Source: Rhodovulum sp. P5 (GTDB lineage Bacteria > Pseudomonadota > Alphaproteobacteria > Rhodobacterales > Rhodobacteraceae). From it: a stretch of 64,000 nt of DNA. The notes beneath the pieces were generated by a model, which was given only the letters and a program-made list of their open reading frames with translations, made no database searches and had not been told where the DNA came from. The stretch lies in NCBI RefSeq assembly GCF_002079305.1, contig NZ_CP015039.1:2315501-2379500 (forward strand). The letters run 5' to 3'. The translations under genes were made by a program, and so were the position numbers. Shown here in pieces: positions 1-8,182 of this stretch (positions are counted from its first letter, which is position 1; each line of letters begins with the position of its first letter).

Positions 1-1381
1 TCAGGTCACCAAACGGGTTGCCTTCGGCCACGTTGCGGCTGGACCTCGAATTCTGAACAGCTAAACTGCAGGCCTCGGGGAAGTCGTTCGCCAGACGGTT
101 GCGGCTGGACCTCGAATTCTGAACAGCTAAACTGATCTGCTGGACGCCACACTGAAGGGCTTCGTTGCGGCTGGACCTCGAATTCTGAACAGCTAAACTC
201 GAGGGCGGGTCGAAGCTCATCCGCCTGAGTTGCGGCTGGACCTCGAATTCTGAACAGCTAAACTGTTCTTCACCTTCGTCACCGGTACGAAAAAGTTGCG
301 GCTGGACCTCGAATTCTGAACAGCTAAACTGCCAGAGCGCGGCAAAAGGCACCGACCTCTGTTGCGGCTGGACCTCGAATTCTGAACAGCTAAACTGCCG
401 CGGCCGTCGATTTCATCCTGTCCGGAGTTGCGGCTGGACCTCGAATTCTGAACAGCTAAACTGCCATGATGGGGGTGCAGGCCCCCCGCTAAGTTGCGGC
501 TGGACCTCGAATTCTGAACAGCTAAACTCAAGGGGCGCGCGCGACGCGTTCGGGCCAGTTGCGGCTGGACCTCGAATTCTGAACAGCTAAACTCAAGGGG
601 CGCGCGCGACGCGTTCGGGCCAGTTGCGGCTGGACCTCGAATTCTGAACAGCTAAACTGCACAGCGCGAGATCTATGACGATGCGCGGTTGCGGCTGGAC
701 CTCGAATTCTGAACAGCTAAACTGTAGGAGGGCGCGCGCCTGGGCCGGAAGGTGTTGCGGCTGGACCTCGAATTCTGAACAGCTAAACTCTGATTGTGCC
801 GTGAACAGATCGTGGATCAGTTGCGGCTGGACCTCGAATTCTGAACAGCTAAACTTCCGTCCCCCTCGCTCTCTGCCCCGTTGCGTTGCGGCTGGACCTC
901 GAATTCTGAACAGCTAAACTCGATCAGGCGTGGCACCTGGGCCAGTTGCTGTTGCGGCTGGACCTCGAATTCTGAACAGCTAAACTCGTCCGAGATATCG
1001 TCCGCCGCGACCGCGAGTTGCGGCTGGACCTCGAATTCTGAACAGCTAAACTTTAGGCAGCCCACCGAAATCGTTGTCCATGGTTGCGGCTGGACCTCGA
1101 ATTCTGAACAGCTAAACTCCCGGGCGCCGTGCGTCACGACGTGGTCGAGTTGCGGCTGGACCTCGAATTCTGAACAGCTAAACTGTCGTCCGCAATGCCT
1201 TCCTGTCCGTGATCGTTGCGGCTGGACCTCGAATTCTGAACAGCTAAACTATGCCCATTTCAGCGAACCCGATCATTTCGGTTGCGGCTGGACCTCGAAT
1301 TCTGAACAGCTAAACTTTCACGCGCTGTTGCTGCGCGTCGCGAGCGTTGCGGCTGGACCTCGAATTCTGAACAGCTAAACT
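1..1381 (+). CRISPR. Type II-C CRISPR array, 21 complete repeats, truncated by the window edge
   Basis: The 36-nt repeat begins GTTGCGGCTGGACC and ends GAACAGCTAAACT. Complete copies start at 32, 98, 164, 229, 295, 361, 427, 493, 558, 623, 688, 754, 820, 885, 951, 1017, 1083, 1149, 1215, 1281 and 1346, and all are identical. Base 1 is the last base of a further repeat, so the array continues to the left. Spacers are 29 or 30 nt, typical of type II. The spacers at 529-557 and 594-622 are identical. The GTTG start and the pairing with the tracrRNA indicate crRNA sense on the plus strand, that is, towards cas2 and opposite to the cas operon, as known for other II-C loci. No decayed terminal repeat is seen at the cas2 end. 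Each repeat carries a possible promoter (TGGACC, 16 bp, TAAACT). Confidence 0.97.
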
Positions 1382-1454
1382 TGTTCCTCTTCCAAGCTCC
1401 TGAAATCAAAGGAACTTTGGGAGGGGACGGGTAAGGCAAACCGAAGAGTCTTCA

Positions 1455-1799
1455 TCAAAACAGCGCCAGTTGTTCTGGATTCTTCCGGGCCGCCCTGCGG
1501 CCCTGATCGGAGAAGTGAACGATATCACGATATTGCCGGTCGGTGAAGTTGAGGATCTGGATGTCGCCCTTGTCGGGCAGATGTCGCTCAATTCGGTTCA
1601 CGCGCGTCTGGAACGCCTCTTTGCCGTTGACGAAGCGTGCGTAGACCGAGAACTGGCTGCGCTCGAACCCTTCATCCAGCAGGAAGTTCCGGAAGTCCGT
1701 CGCCGCCTTCCGCTGCGGCTTGGTGTCGGTGGGCAAATCAAACATCACGAGAATCCACATGATTCGGTATCCAGACAGGTAGACAGGTGCAGTGGTCAT
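1455..1799 (-). CDS. cas2: CRISPR-associated endoribonuclease Cas2 (type II-C)
   Basis: This 114-residue protein has the ferredoxin-like core of Cas2: residues around WILVMFDLPTDT form the first strand with the conserved Asp, followed by a FLLDEGFERSQFSVYARF segment. With Cas1 it forms the integrase that inserts new spacers at the array, which lies about 75 bp downstream. The chosen ATG overlaps the cas1 stop codon by four bases (ATGA), which supports translational coupling. A second in-frame ATG 13 codons later (1760) is the alternative start, but II-C Cas2 proteins commonly carry the LSGYRxMW lead-in seen here. It is the last gene of the cas9-cas1-cas2 operon. Confidence 0.95.
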   Translation of the reverse strand: MTTAPVYLSGYRIMWILVMFDLPTDTKPQRKAATDFRNFLLDEGFERSQFSVYARFVNGKEAFQTRVNRIERHLPDKGDIQILNFTDRQYRDIVHFSDQGRRAARKNPEQLALF

Positions 1800-2707
1800 G
1801 ACCCCAACCCCGCAAGGGTAAGAGCATCGGGCGGCGAAGGCAGGGCAAGGTTCAGGCGTCCGGTCTCAAAGCTCTGGCCCAGCGAAACGGCGAGTTTGCC
1901 AAGCGCTACGGACACTGGTGTCAAGCCGCCGCCCAAGGGCAGATCAAGGGCGATAAGCCGGGCCAATGCCGTTTTGGCCTCGCTATCAACCTCTGGTCCA
2001 TTTCGTTCCGCAAGCCCGCGAACGCAGCAATCGACCAGGGGGCGGAATGGCTCCATCAGGTCATCTGCTAGGGCGAAGGCGTTCCCCCTGTTCGAATGGT
2101 GCAGTCCGATGGTGGGATGCAACCCGGCGGCTACGACGGCACGGGCGGTGGCGGCCCGCAGTACGGTGTATCCGTAGTTCAACAGCGCATTTAGATCGGG
2201 TGCCGTGCGATCCCGTCGAAACTCCTCACCCATCATGCGGGGCCAGTAGTACCGGGCGGCTTGCGCTTCGACATTGGAATTGTCGCCGCTCGTCACCTTG
2301 CGTTTGAGCATGGCGACCGGTGCGTGAGCCTCGCCCATGGCCTCCAGAGCGGCGGCCTGCATGGCGATCTTGCAGATCACGACCTGTTTCCAAGCCTGCT
2401 TCAGAAGTGGGGCTTTGGCCTGCCATTGGGCACGTAGACGGGCACCCTGGGCATGATGCCCCTCGAGAGGGAGGAGAACAGATTTGGGGGCGTGGTTCGG
2501 CCCACACAAGACGACCGGAGCTCCGCGATCGGCGAGTTCGGTCAAGAGTGAGGTGGACCATGTGGTCCCGTGAGCGTGCACGATTACCCCGGCGATCTGG
2601 TCGAGCGGGATACGACCGATTTCTTCCGAGCCTTCGCTGACTTTCATGAAGCCACGGTCGCGCGAGAGATGCCGACCGTCGGTCGAGATATCCACGATCT
2701 GATCCAT
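1796..2707 (-). CDS. cas1: CRISPR-associated endonuclease/integrase Cas1 (type II-C)
   Basis: Cas1 is the catalytic subunit of the Cas1-Cas2 spacer integrase. The 303-residue length is normal for type II. The metal-binding triad expected for the family can be placed at Glu147 (in NVEAQAARYYW), His204 (in GLHHSNRGNAF) and Glu219 (in DDLMEPFRP). The ATG at 2707 was chosen because GGAGGGTGAAGG precedes it at normal Shine-Dalgarno distance; an upstream TTG in the same frame (2722) is less likely. The gene starts 60 bp after the cas9 stop and overlaps cas2 by four bases, so the three cas genes form one transcription unit. Confidence 0.96.
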   Translation of the reverse strand: MDQIVDISTDGRHLSRDRGFMKVSEGSEEIGRIPLDQIAGVIVHAHGTTWSTSLLTELADRGAPVVLCGPNHAPKSVLLPLEGHHAQGARLRAQWQAKAPLLKQAWKQVVICKIAMQAAALEAMGEAHAPVAMLKRKVTSGDNSNVEAQAARYYWPRMMGEEFRRDRTAPDLNALLNYGYTVLRAATARAVVAAGLHPTIGLHHSNRGNAFALADDLMEPFRPLVDCCVRGLAERNGPEVDSEAKTALARLIALDLPLGGGLTPVSVALGKLAVSLGQSFETGRLNLALPSPPDALTLAGLGS

Positions 2708-2767
2708 ACCTTCACCCTCCAAGCCATTGGAAGGTTGGCATGTTTTACCGATTCGGGCGACTCCGGT

Positions 2768-5700
2768 CTATATGGGCTTGGCGCCTCCGTCGCGAAGGCG
2801 GCCAATTTCATCGACAGATACGCGGCGAATCCCGGATGCGACCGCAGGCCGAGCGCCGATTTGAATCCATTTGAACGGGTCGGATCTGTCGTTGTTTCGC
2901 GTATCGGCGTTCGCCTCGTTATGCGGAACGATGAACAAGCCGTTTGCAATGTCCATTTTCTGAACATGTCCGACGACCGTTCGTCCGTTCCGTTCCAGTG
3001 CAACCATGTCGCCTTTGTGAACACGCAATAGACGCTTTGCCGCCGGGTGGGGCCGCTTATCGCCTTCGAGGGTATGGGCTTCGAAGGTCGTGATGACCTG
3101 CGCTTCGATCTTTCCGTGTGGAAGCCTCCAGATCTCGAACACGTGGTTGCTGCCGCTCTGGTAGGCCTTGATCGGGTCCTGCGCGGGCACAGGAACGCGC
3201 GCCTGCTCTTGCAATGGCTTGATGATCCGTACCCGGCGGATGCCTTGATATGGCCCTGGCTTGGCTGCGAATTCGCGTAGGGCCTTCTCAAAGTCCTTGC
3301 CGGTCTTATCCGCGGTCGCAACGCGCAACGCCTTTCGCAACTGGGGGTCTCGCACCTGGCCACTTCGGCCCGGCTCATCCAGCAGCTGCGCAGGCTTGAC
3401 ACTCAACAAATCGCTTCGGCTGGCAACATGAATGTCATCGACGATGGAATAGGCCGTCTCCTGGTGCAACTGACCGGCTGTGCTGGCGCGCCCCAGCTTG
3501 CGAACCTGTTTGTCGATCCGACCGTGATCTGCGCGATGGCTAACGACGATCCTGCCGAGCTGAACCTCGAGATCAATGCGAAAGCCTTCCCAGGGCGGTG
3601 GCGTATCACGGGCGATAAGCTCAGCGGACTGGCCGGCCTCTTCGCCCTCGCCGGCGGCGCGGCTGATCCGGTTGAGCAAGCTGCGGTCCGTGGCGGCGAC
3701 CACGGCGGCGTCGATGGCGTGGTGACGGTGATCGGTGCGGTTCTTGGCCTTGACCGCGCCGCGATCCTTGTCACTCAACAGGGAGTTCAGCCCCCAATGC
3801 CGTCGCAGCATTTCGGTTAATCGTCCGGGCACGACCCACACATGGCCGCCCTTGGTATAGAGCGTGTCCAGATAGGTGCGCGATATCCGGGCGAGGTATT
3901 GCGTATCCACCAGCGCCCGGTCAAGAAAATCATTCTCGCCTTCGAACCGCTGCATTGCGTCCGGGGCAAAGCGCCAGCGCTTGTTTTCGGGCAGGTTCTT
4001 CAGGTTGGCTTCGATGGCGTCCCATTTCGGGGTGCCACCAAAGGCTTTCCATGGGGTCTGATTGCGCTTTTCGCGGTTGGCTTCACGTAGGCAAAGCGTC
4101 CGATTGGCGAAACTGTCATCCAGAGTGCGCGAATAGGGCAGGATGTGATCAACATCGCAGCTGCCGTCAAAGATCATGGCGGCAGAGATGCGCTTGCCCG
4201 TATAGGGACAGAACCGCCGCATCGCATCGTCGGGGTTCAGATCCTCCCACAACCGCAGGAGCATCCGGTTGCGGCCGTTGTCTTCGATCCCGAGTTCTTC
4301 AAGCTTTTCACTCCTTTTCTTCGCGGCCTCAGTCGTGTCGCGGATGCGCTTCATTGCATCCTTTTTTTGCTGCTCGGATTGCTTCAGTTCCCGCGCCAGT
4401 TCGACGACGATCTGATCGGGTTTCCCGTAAACCTCGATGATCTTATTCACCACCCGCCGAAGCTGATTGAGCCCGATATGCACGGTCGGATTGGTTATGC
4501 GGCCAAAGCGCGTGATGTCATCGTCGTTTTCATCATAGGTTCCCGGAATGACATGCCGGTCCAGCACCTCGCCATAGTATGGCAGGCGGTCTAGGCACTC
4601 GCCCGTCCGCTTATCCGAATGGTGCCAGCCACAGGCGGCGACCGCTTGGGCATAAGTCACGACATCGGTCTTTAGCCTGTCCAGAATTCGAGTCGTCGCC
4701 GTCAGGCCCAATCGGCCATAGCCCTCGGGAAGCGGCGCCTTTGCGGTCCCCTCCGCGTGGTCGCGCTCGAGCCCATGCTCTTGCATAAGCCACTCTACCA
4801 ACGCAGCGTGATCTGCATCGCTTTGCACCTTTCGGGTTCGTGAGATCACCTCCCATTGCGCGTCGGGCTCCAAAACGGACCAGCGCGAGCCGAAACGGTC
4901 GGGATGGGAGAGACTGGCGCGGACCGGGTCGCAGGCGATGGCGTCGCGCACGCTGGTTTCCAAGGTGAACCGCTCTCCGTCGCGCAGTTTCAAGACCTTC
5001 GCCAGCGCCGGCAGTTTCATGGTCATGGATTTCAACGAAGCTGTGGGCTTCTTGTTGTCCAGTGCGTGGATGATCAGGTCGCGTTCCTCGAGGGTCAGAG
5101 GGCGTTTCTCCCTCCCGTCTGCCGTCACGCGCAACTGATTGACGGTTTCGAAAAGCACGCGGCGCTGGGTCAAGGGATGGGCCTTTGGCAAACGCTCCTC
5201 GGCCGTGAACAGACAAAGCCCAACCTTCGGTTCTTTAAGTGGGCGCTGAAAGAATATCTTCTCGAACACGAGGTCGCGCAGTTCATCGGTCAGCTCGGGG
5301 TGATAGCTCGCCTGGGCCGACCAGAGTTTGTGAAATTCTTCCTCGAGATGTTTGCGGTCGGGGTAGAAATCATACCCTGCTTCCTCCTTGCCGTCCGGCC
5401 CATCCCGTTTGGCAATGGAGAGGCGGGTCCGCACGGTGGGCACATTTCGCGGGTCAGTAGCACGCCGGCGCCGCATGTGCAGGAATTCGCCGTAGGTGCG
5501 GGCACCGCTGGTCAGCATCTCCTGCTCCAGTCGCGCGGTTGCGTCCTTGATTTTGCCGCTTTCGTTGTCGCCGCGATCCGTCCTGCGGTTGGATTTGAAG
5601 CCGCGTCGCTGGTTGATATGAAACAGCGCCCGGCCCAGGTGCGTCAGCGGCAGAGCCGCGTCCAGGCCGGTTGTCCGTAGCTCGTAGGGATCCAACGCCT

Positions 5701-5998
5701 CCAACCTCTTCGCCTCGGCTGGATCGGCGGGCATCAGCCCCGCACTGGCCAGAACCTTCATCAACGTAGCGCGGCGACGCAGGTACCGATCACGGCGGCG
5801 ACGCATGGCTCGGGCTGTCCGCCTTTTAACTGCCAAAGGCGGACCAATTTTTGTCTCAGAGGACGGTTCCCGACCGTCTGAGAAAACGCGAACTCCGCCG
5901 CCTATCACACCTGTGATCGGGGCGTCAGCCTTGGCACCATCAGTTTCGTAAAGCCACCAGCCGATAGAGTTCGTTCCAATATCGAGACCCAAACGCAT
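2768..5998 (-). CDS. cas9: CRISPR-associated RNA-guided endonuclease Cas9 (type II-C)
   Basis: Cas9 cleaves DNA guided by a crRNA:tracrRNA duplex. At 1076 residues it has the compact II-C size. Domains in order: RuvC-I with Asp6 (RLGLDIGTNS), arginine-rich bridge helix about 57-80, REC lobe about 85-500, RuvC-II with Glu533 (IVVELARELK), HNH about 590-660 with Asp617-His618 (CDVDHILPYSR) and CPYTGK before it, RuvC-III with HHAID at 759-763, then a C-terminal PAM-interacting region. All catalytic residues are intact, so an active nuclease is expected. The reading frame is open up to 6121, but that extension is the complement of the tracrRNA anti-repeat, and the protein alignment begins at MRLGLDIG; an ATG three codons upstream (6007) is possible. 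Sense positions 4692-4671 contain a near copy of the CRISPR repeat, coding residues about 436-443. Confidence 0.97.
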   Translation of the reverse strand: MRLGLDIGTNSIGWWLYETDGAKADAPITGVIGGGVRVFSDGREPSSETKIGPPLAVKRRTARAMRRRRDRYLRRRATLMKVLASAGLMPADPAEAKRLEALDPYELRTTGLDAALPLTHLGRALFHINQRRGFKSNRRTDRGDNESGKIKDATARLEQEMLTSGARTYGEFLHMRRRRATDPRNVPTVRTRLSIAKRDGPDGKEEAGYDFYPDRKHLEEEFHKLWSAQASYHPELTDELRDLVFEKIFFQRPLKEPKVGLCLFTAEERLPKAHPLTQRRVLFETVNQLRVTADGREKRPLTLEERDLIIHALDNKKPTASLKSMTMKLPALAKVLKLRDGERFTLETSVRDAIACDPVRASLSHPDRFGSRWSVLEPDAQWEVISRTRKVQSDADHAALVEWLMQEHGLERDHAEGTAKAPLPEGYGRLGLTATTRILDRLKTDVVTYAQAVAACGWHHSDKRTGECLDRLPYYGEVLDRHVIPGTYDENDDDITRFGRITNPTVHIGLNQLRRVVNKIIEVYGKPDQIVVELARELKQSEQQKKDAMKRIRDTTEAAKKRSEKLEELGIEDNGRNRMLLRLWEDLNPDDAMRRFCPYTGKRISAAMIFDGSCDVDHILPYSRTLDDSFANRTLCLREANREKRNQTPWKAFGGTPKWDAIEANLKNLPENKRWRFAPDAMQRFEGENDFLDRALVDTQYLARISRTYLDTLYTKGGHVWVVPGRLTEMLRRHWGLNSLLSDKDRGAVKAKNRTDHRHHAIDAAVVAATDRSLLNRISRAAGEGEEAGQSAELIARDTPPPWEGFRIDLEVQLGRIVVSHRADHGRIDKQVRKLGRASTAGQLHQETAYSIVDDIHVASRSDLLSVKPAQLLDEPGRSGQVRDPQLRKALRVATADKTGKDFEKALREFAAKPGPYQGIRRVRIIKPLQEQARVPVPAQDPIKAYQSGSNHVFEIWRLPHGKIEAQVITTFEAHTLEGDKRPHPAAKRLLRVHKGDMVALERNGRTVVGHVQKMDIANGLFIVPHNEANADTRNNDRSDPFKWIQIGARPAVASGIRRVSVDEIGRLRDGGAKPI

Positions 5999-6083
5999 AT
6001 TCACCATCCAAATTACGATCTCGAACAGGATTCCTTGCACTCGAATGAGATGCAACTTGAAAGCGTAGCTGGTGTGTGCCAAA

Positions 6084-6112
6084 AATATAGTGTTCAGAAT
6101 TCGCGGTCGAGC
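6084..6112. promoter_or_regulatory. Possible divergent promoter region between cas9 and tracrRNA
   Basis: On the minus strand a TATATT (6089-6084) follows TCGACC (6110-6105) at 15-bp spacing and could serve as a cas9 promoter. This arrangement copies the TGGACC...TAAACT layout of the array repeats, because this DNA is the complement of the anti-repeat. On the plus strand TATAGT (6086-6091) overlaps it. The spacing is short and no start site is known, so this is an inference. Confidence 0.3.
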
Positions 6113-6172
6113 CGTTAACAAGCTCGAAGTAGCACCACATTGAAGCGCGCCCTACGGGGTGCGTTTCCTTTA
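6091..6172 (+). ncRNA. tracrRNA of the type II-C system
   Basis: Positions 6091-6119 are an anti-repeat: TGTTCAGAATTCG (13 nt) is the exact complement of the repeat centre, followed by GGTC and AGCCG matches separated by single mismatches, and then AAC. Downstream, a hairpin with arms at 6146-6152 and 6157-6163 (seven pairs, one G-U) encloses a UACG tetraloop and is followed by TTTCCTTTATT, a typical intrinsic terminator. A CGAGC/GCTCG pair (6108-6112 with 6122-6126) could give an internal hairpin. The gene diverges from cas9, leaving about 90 bp between the cas9 start and the anti-repeat. The 5' end is not defined by the sequence. Confidence 0.88.
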
Positions 6173-6173
6173 T
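6146..6173 (+). terminator. Rho-independent terminator of tracrRNA
   Basis: The stem CGCGCCC / GGGTGCG closes on a TACG loop, a UNCG-type very stable tetraloop on a C-G pair, and runs into TTTCCTTTATT. It marks the likely 3' end of the tracrRNA at about 6170. Confidence 0.8.
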
Positions 6174-6478
6174 TGGCGCCTGACATTTGGATCGAAATAT
6201 TCTTGAGAAAGCGATCACATATTGCCCGAATGCGCATAGTCTCGTCGTCTTCGCGAACGGCAGCTATGCAGGCTGCGGCTGCGGCAATTGAACCGAACGC
6301 TAAAGGTCCGCAAAGAGCCGGGTTTACCATCAACATTTCGCTTTACCCGCGAAGTGTTGCGCCCGCGCGGTGAGGAAGAATAAGGTCGCCTAGCGGGCTT
6401 CTGAGGGGCCTACTGAAGGCAGAGTTGCGCAGATAGCCAACGTTGACAGACTTCGGCGTTCGCGCAATGTTCTGGCCC
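6173..6478. other. Intergenic stretch without a convincing gene
   Basis: This 306-bp stretch is richer in A and T than the flanking core genome. A 73-codon minus-strand frame crosses it and the tracrRNA gene, but it has no recognisable domain. TTGACA at 6443-6448 might be a -35 element for the following frame, with no good -10. Nothing else was recognised. Confidence 0.5.
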
Positions 6479-6802
6479 ATGTCTCGCCGCTCGACCCCTC
6501 AACAGAAGATCGACGACAAGGCGTTTCCCGTACGGGTTCGTGTCGAGGTGCCTGAGAACGGTCTGGGCCGCATGCTGAACGACATGCACTTGTGGTTGGA
6601 AACGCATGTCGGGCGAGGCGACTATGCTTGGCATTCCGGCGGTCGGGTCAGTCTTTCGGATACCGTTGCGCTTTATTTCCGGGATCCGGCAGCCGGGACC
6701 GCCCTGCTGGCGGCATTTCCCCTGGTCCTGGCCGATGGCACACTGTTGGAGACTTACACCTCGCCGATGCTTCCGCTCGGCCACCACGAAGAGAACATCA
6801 CC
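6479..6802 (+). CDS. Small hypothetical protein in frame with a decayed SRAP gene
   Basis: The frame from ATG 6479 encodes about 108 residues with a compact amphipathic pattern (FPVRVRVEVPENGLG, MLNDMHLWLETHVG, VALYFRDP, ALLAAFPLVLADGT), which looks like a real small globular protein of unknown function. There is no stop codon before the SRAP start: the frame simply runs on into it at 6803. It may originally have ended in another frame or be a separate gene placed just before the SRAP gene. Base composition and a continuous conserved-looking frame favour coding; function is unknown to me. Confidence 0.5.
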
Positions 6803-7301
6803 GTGTGCAATCTCTATTCACAGACCAATGCGCAGGAGGCCATGCGCCAGCTCTTCGACATCAGACCGGAGCTCGACCGACTGGGGAACCTTCAGGAGCA
6901 GTCGGCGATCTACCCCGACCAGCTGGCCCCCATCGTTCGCACGACTGACGACGGCCGGGAACTAGCGATGGCGCGCTGGGGCATGCCGACGCCGCCGAAA
7001 TACCTCGAGGGAAAGAAGACGGATCGCGGAGTGACCAATATCCGGAACACCCGCTCACCGCATTGGCTGCGACGGCGAATGACATCCATCAGAAGGATGG
7101 CGAAACGACGGACGCCCTTTCGGATTTCTCACCTGCCCGTGCAACCGACCCCGGGGTGGCCAAGGTGCACCCCAACGCGATGCCGGTGATCCTGACGACC
7201 CCGCAGAGTGGGAAGCCTGGCTGATCGCGCCTTGGTCCAAAGCGCGTGCCCCGCGGCGACCGCTTCCCGACGTCGTACGGCAGAGTACCGATGAGGAATG
7301 A
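6803..7301 (+). pseudogene. Decayed SRAP-domain (YedK/HMCES-like) gene
   Basis: SRAP proteins form a thiazolidine crosslink with abasic sites in single-stranded DNA through a cysteine at position 2. From GTG 6803 the frame reads M-C-N-L-Y-S, the family signature, and continues through MARWGMPTPP and TNIRNTRSPHW. After about 7060 the family's central part (the EYD/GIW region with the catalytic Glu) is missing, the match resumes in another frame at HPNAMPVILTT (about 7170), and shifts again to EWEAWLIAPW...RPLPD before TGA at 7299-7301. One deletion and two frame changes make it a pseudogene. If translated in frame with the upstream small frame, the essential Cys would be buried. The decay points to relaxed selection in this accessory region. 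Confidence 0.85.
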
Positions 7302-7367
7302 CCCGCGCGGATTCAGGCGCTGGCCGCATGCCGTTTTGTATTCCGTCAGGCCGCTTGCGTCCCTCAG

Positions 7368-7718
7368 TCATATGGCCACGGGGCGGTGCTGGCGGGCCGT
7401 CGCGATTCTGCGCCAATCCAAACCCTCAAAAAGGGCCTCGAACTGGGTCGAGGACACCTGCACGACGCCATGGCGAACTGATGGCCACACAAATCCCCGC
7501 CCTTCGATCCGCTTGTGGATCAAAACCAGACCCGTCCCGTCCCAAACGATCATCTTGAGGCGATCTGCGCGCTTTGACCGGAAAATGAAGACCTCGCCAC
7601 TGAACGGATCACGTTCCAGGCTGTTCATGACATGGGCCGCCAACCCATCCATTCCTTTTCGGAAATCTACGGGCTCGGTCGCCAAATAGACCCTGAAGGC
7701 ATTCTGAGGGAAGATCAT
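7368..7718 (-). CDS. tnpB: IS66 family accessory protein TnpB
   Basis: This 116-residue protein is a full-length IS66 Orf2/TnpB: it opens with the family sequence PVDFRKGMDGLAAHV and contains FSGEVFIFRSKRADRLKMIVWDG followed by GLVLIHKRIEGRGF. The protein is needed with TnpA and TnpC for transposition, but its exact biochemical role is unsettled. Its start overlaps the tnpA stop by four bases (7715-7718), the usual coupled arrangement. The C-terminus reaches the family's usual length, so the truncation of the element lies after this gene. Confidence 0.93.
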   Translation of the reverse strand: MIFPQNAFRVYLATEPVDFRKGMDGLAAHVMNSLERDPFSGEVFIFRSKRADRLKMIVWDGTGLVLIHKRIEGRGFVWPSVRHGVVQVSSTQFEALFEGLDWRRIATARQHRPVAI

Positions 7719-8182
7719 CGTGCAGCCCTGATACCGCGTATGACTTTCGCGATGTCAGCTTCGCTCACGCTTGCAGAGAGCGTGACCCTGATGCCCCAAA
7801 GTTCCAAGCAGAAAGCGGGCTGATGATCTTCCACCCCCTCCGATTGCGCATTGTCTGCCGTTTCATCAGCTTGAGGTTCGGAGATGACGACCTCGACAAA
7901 TTCAGGGCTTCCGCCTTCCTGTCTCTCGCGGCGATCTCGCTCATCATTGACCCAGCGGCAAACCATCGTTTCGTTGGCTTTGATCTCACGGGCGAGAGCA
8001 CTTGCCTTGAGCCCTTCGTCGAGGACTTTCGCGGCGACGACCTGCTTCAACGCCTCCGGCCACACATTTCGTCCTGTCGAGGACGTCGCCACCTCGTACC
8101 CCCAGACCGTCCGTGTCGGCGTACCGTCCAGCATGTCTCCCCCTTCAACGAACATTCCCGCGAAGCCACGTGCATCGATCAC
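7715..8182 (-). CDS. tnpA: IS66 family TnpA (Orf1), helix-turn-helix protein
   Basis: This protein carries the N-terminal helix-turn-helix of IS66/IS3-type Orf1 proteins (RNVWPEALKQVVAAKVLDEG, then ASALAREIKANETMVCRWVND) and the C-terminal IS66 signature LWGIRVTLSASVSEADIAKVIRGIRAA. The frame gives 155 residues from 8182; internal ATGs at 8155 and 8134 are equally plausible starts, and the protein homology begins only after them. It is likely a DNA-binding accessory protein of transposition. It is intact although the element has lost tnpC. Confidence 0.88.
   Translation of the reverse strand: MIDARGFAGMFVEGGDMLDGTPTRTVWGYEVATSSTGRNVWPEALKQVVAAKVLDEGLKASALAREIKANETMVCRWVNDERDRRERQEGGSPEFVEVVISEPQADETADNAQSEGVEDHQPAFCLELWGIRVTLSASVSEADIAKVIRGIRAAR

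Noticed and set aside
217..1378. Open frames with a repeated SLAVQNSRSSRN or CGWTSNSEQLN pattern
   Set aside because: They are translations of the CRISPR repeats and spacers on both strands.
1382..1454. CAAAG-GAA-CTTTG hairpin between array and cas2 as a terminator
   Set aside because: The stem is five pairs and no T run follows on either strand.
6115..6336. 73-codon minus-strand frame with an alanine-rich hydrophobic start
   Set aside because: It runs through the complement of the tracrRNA and its terminator, has no known domain and no clear ribosome binding site.
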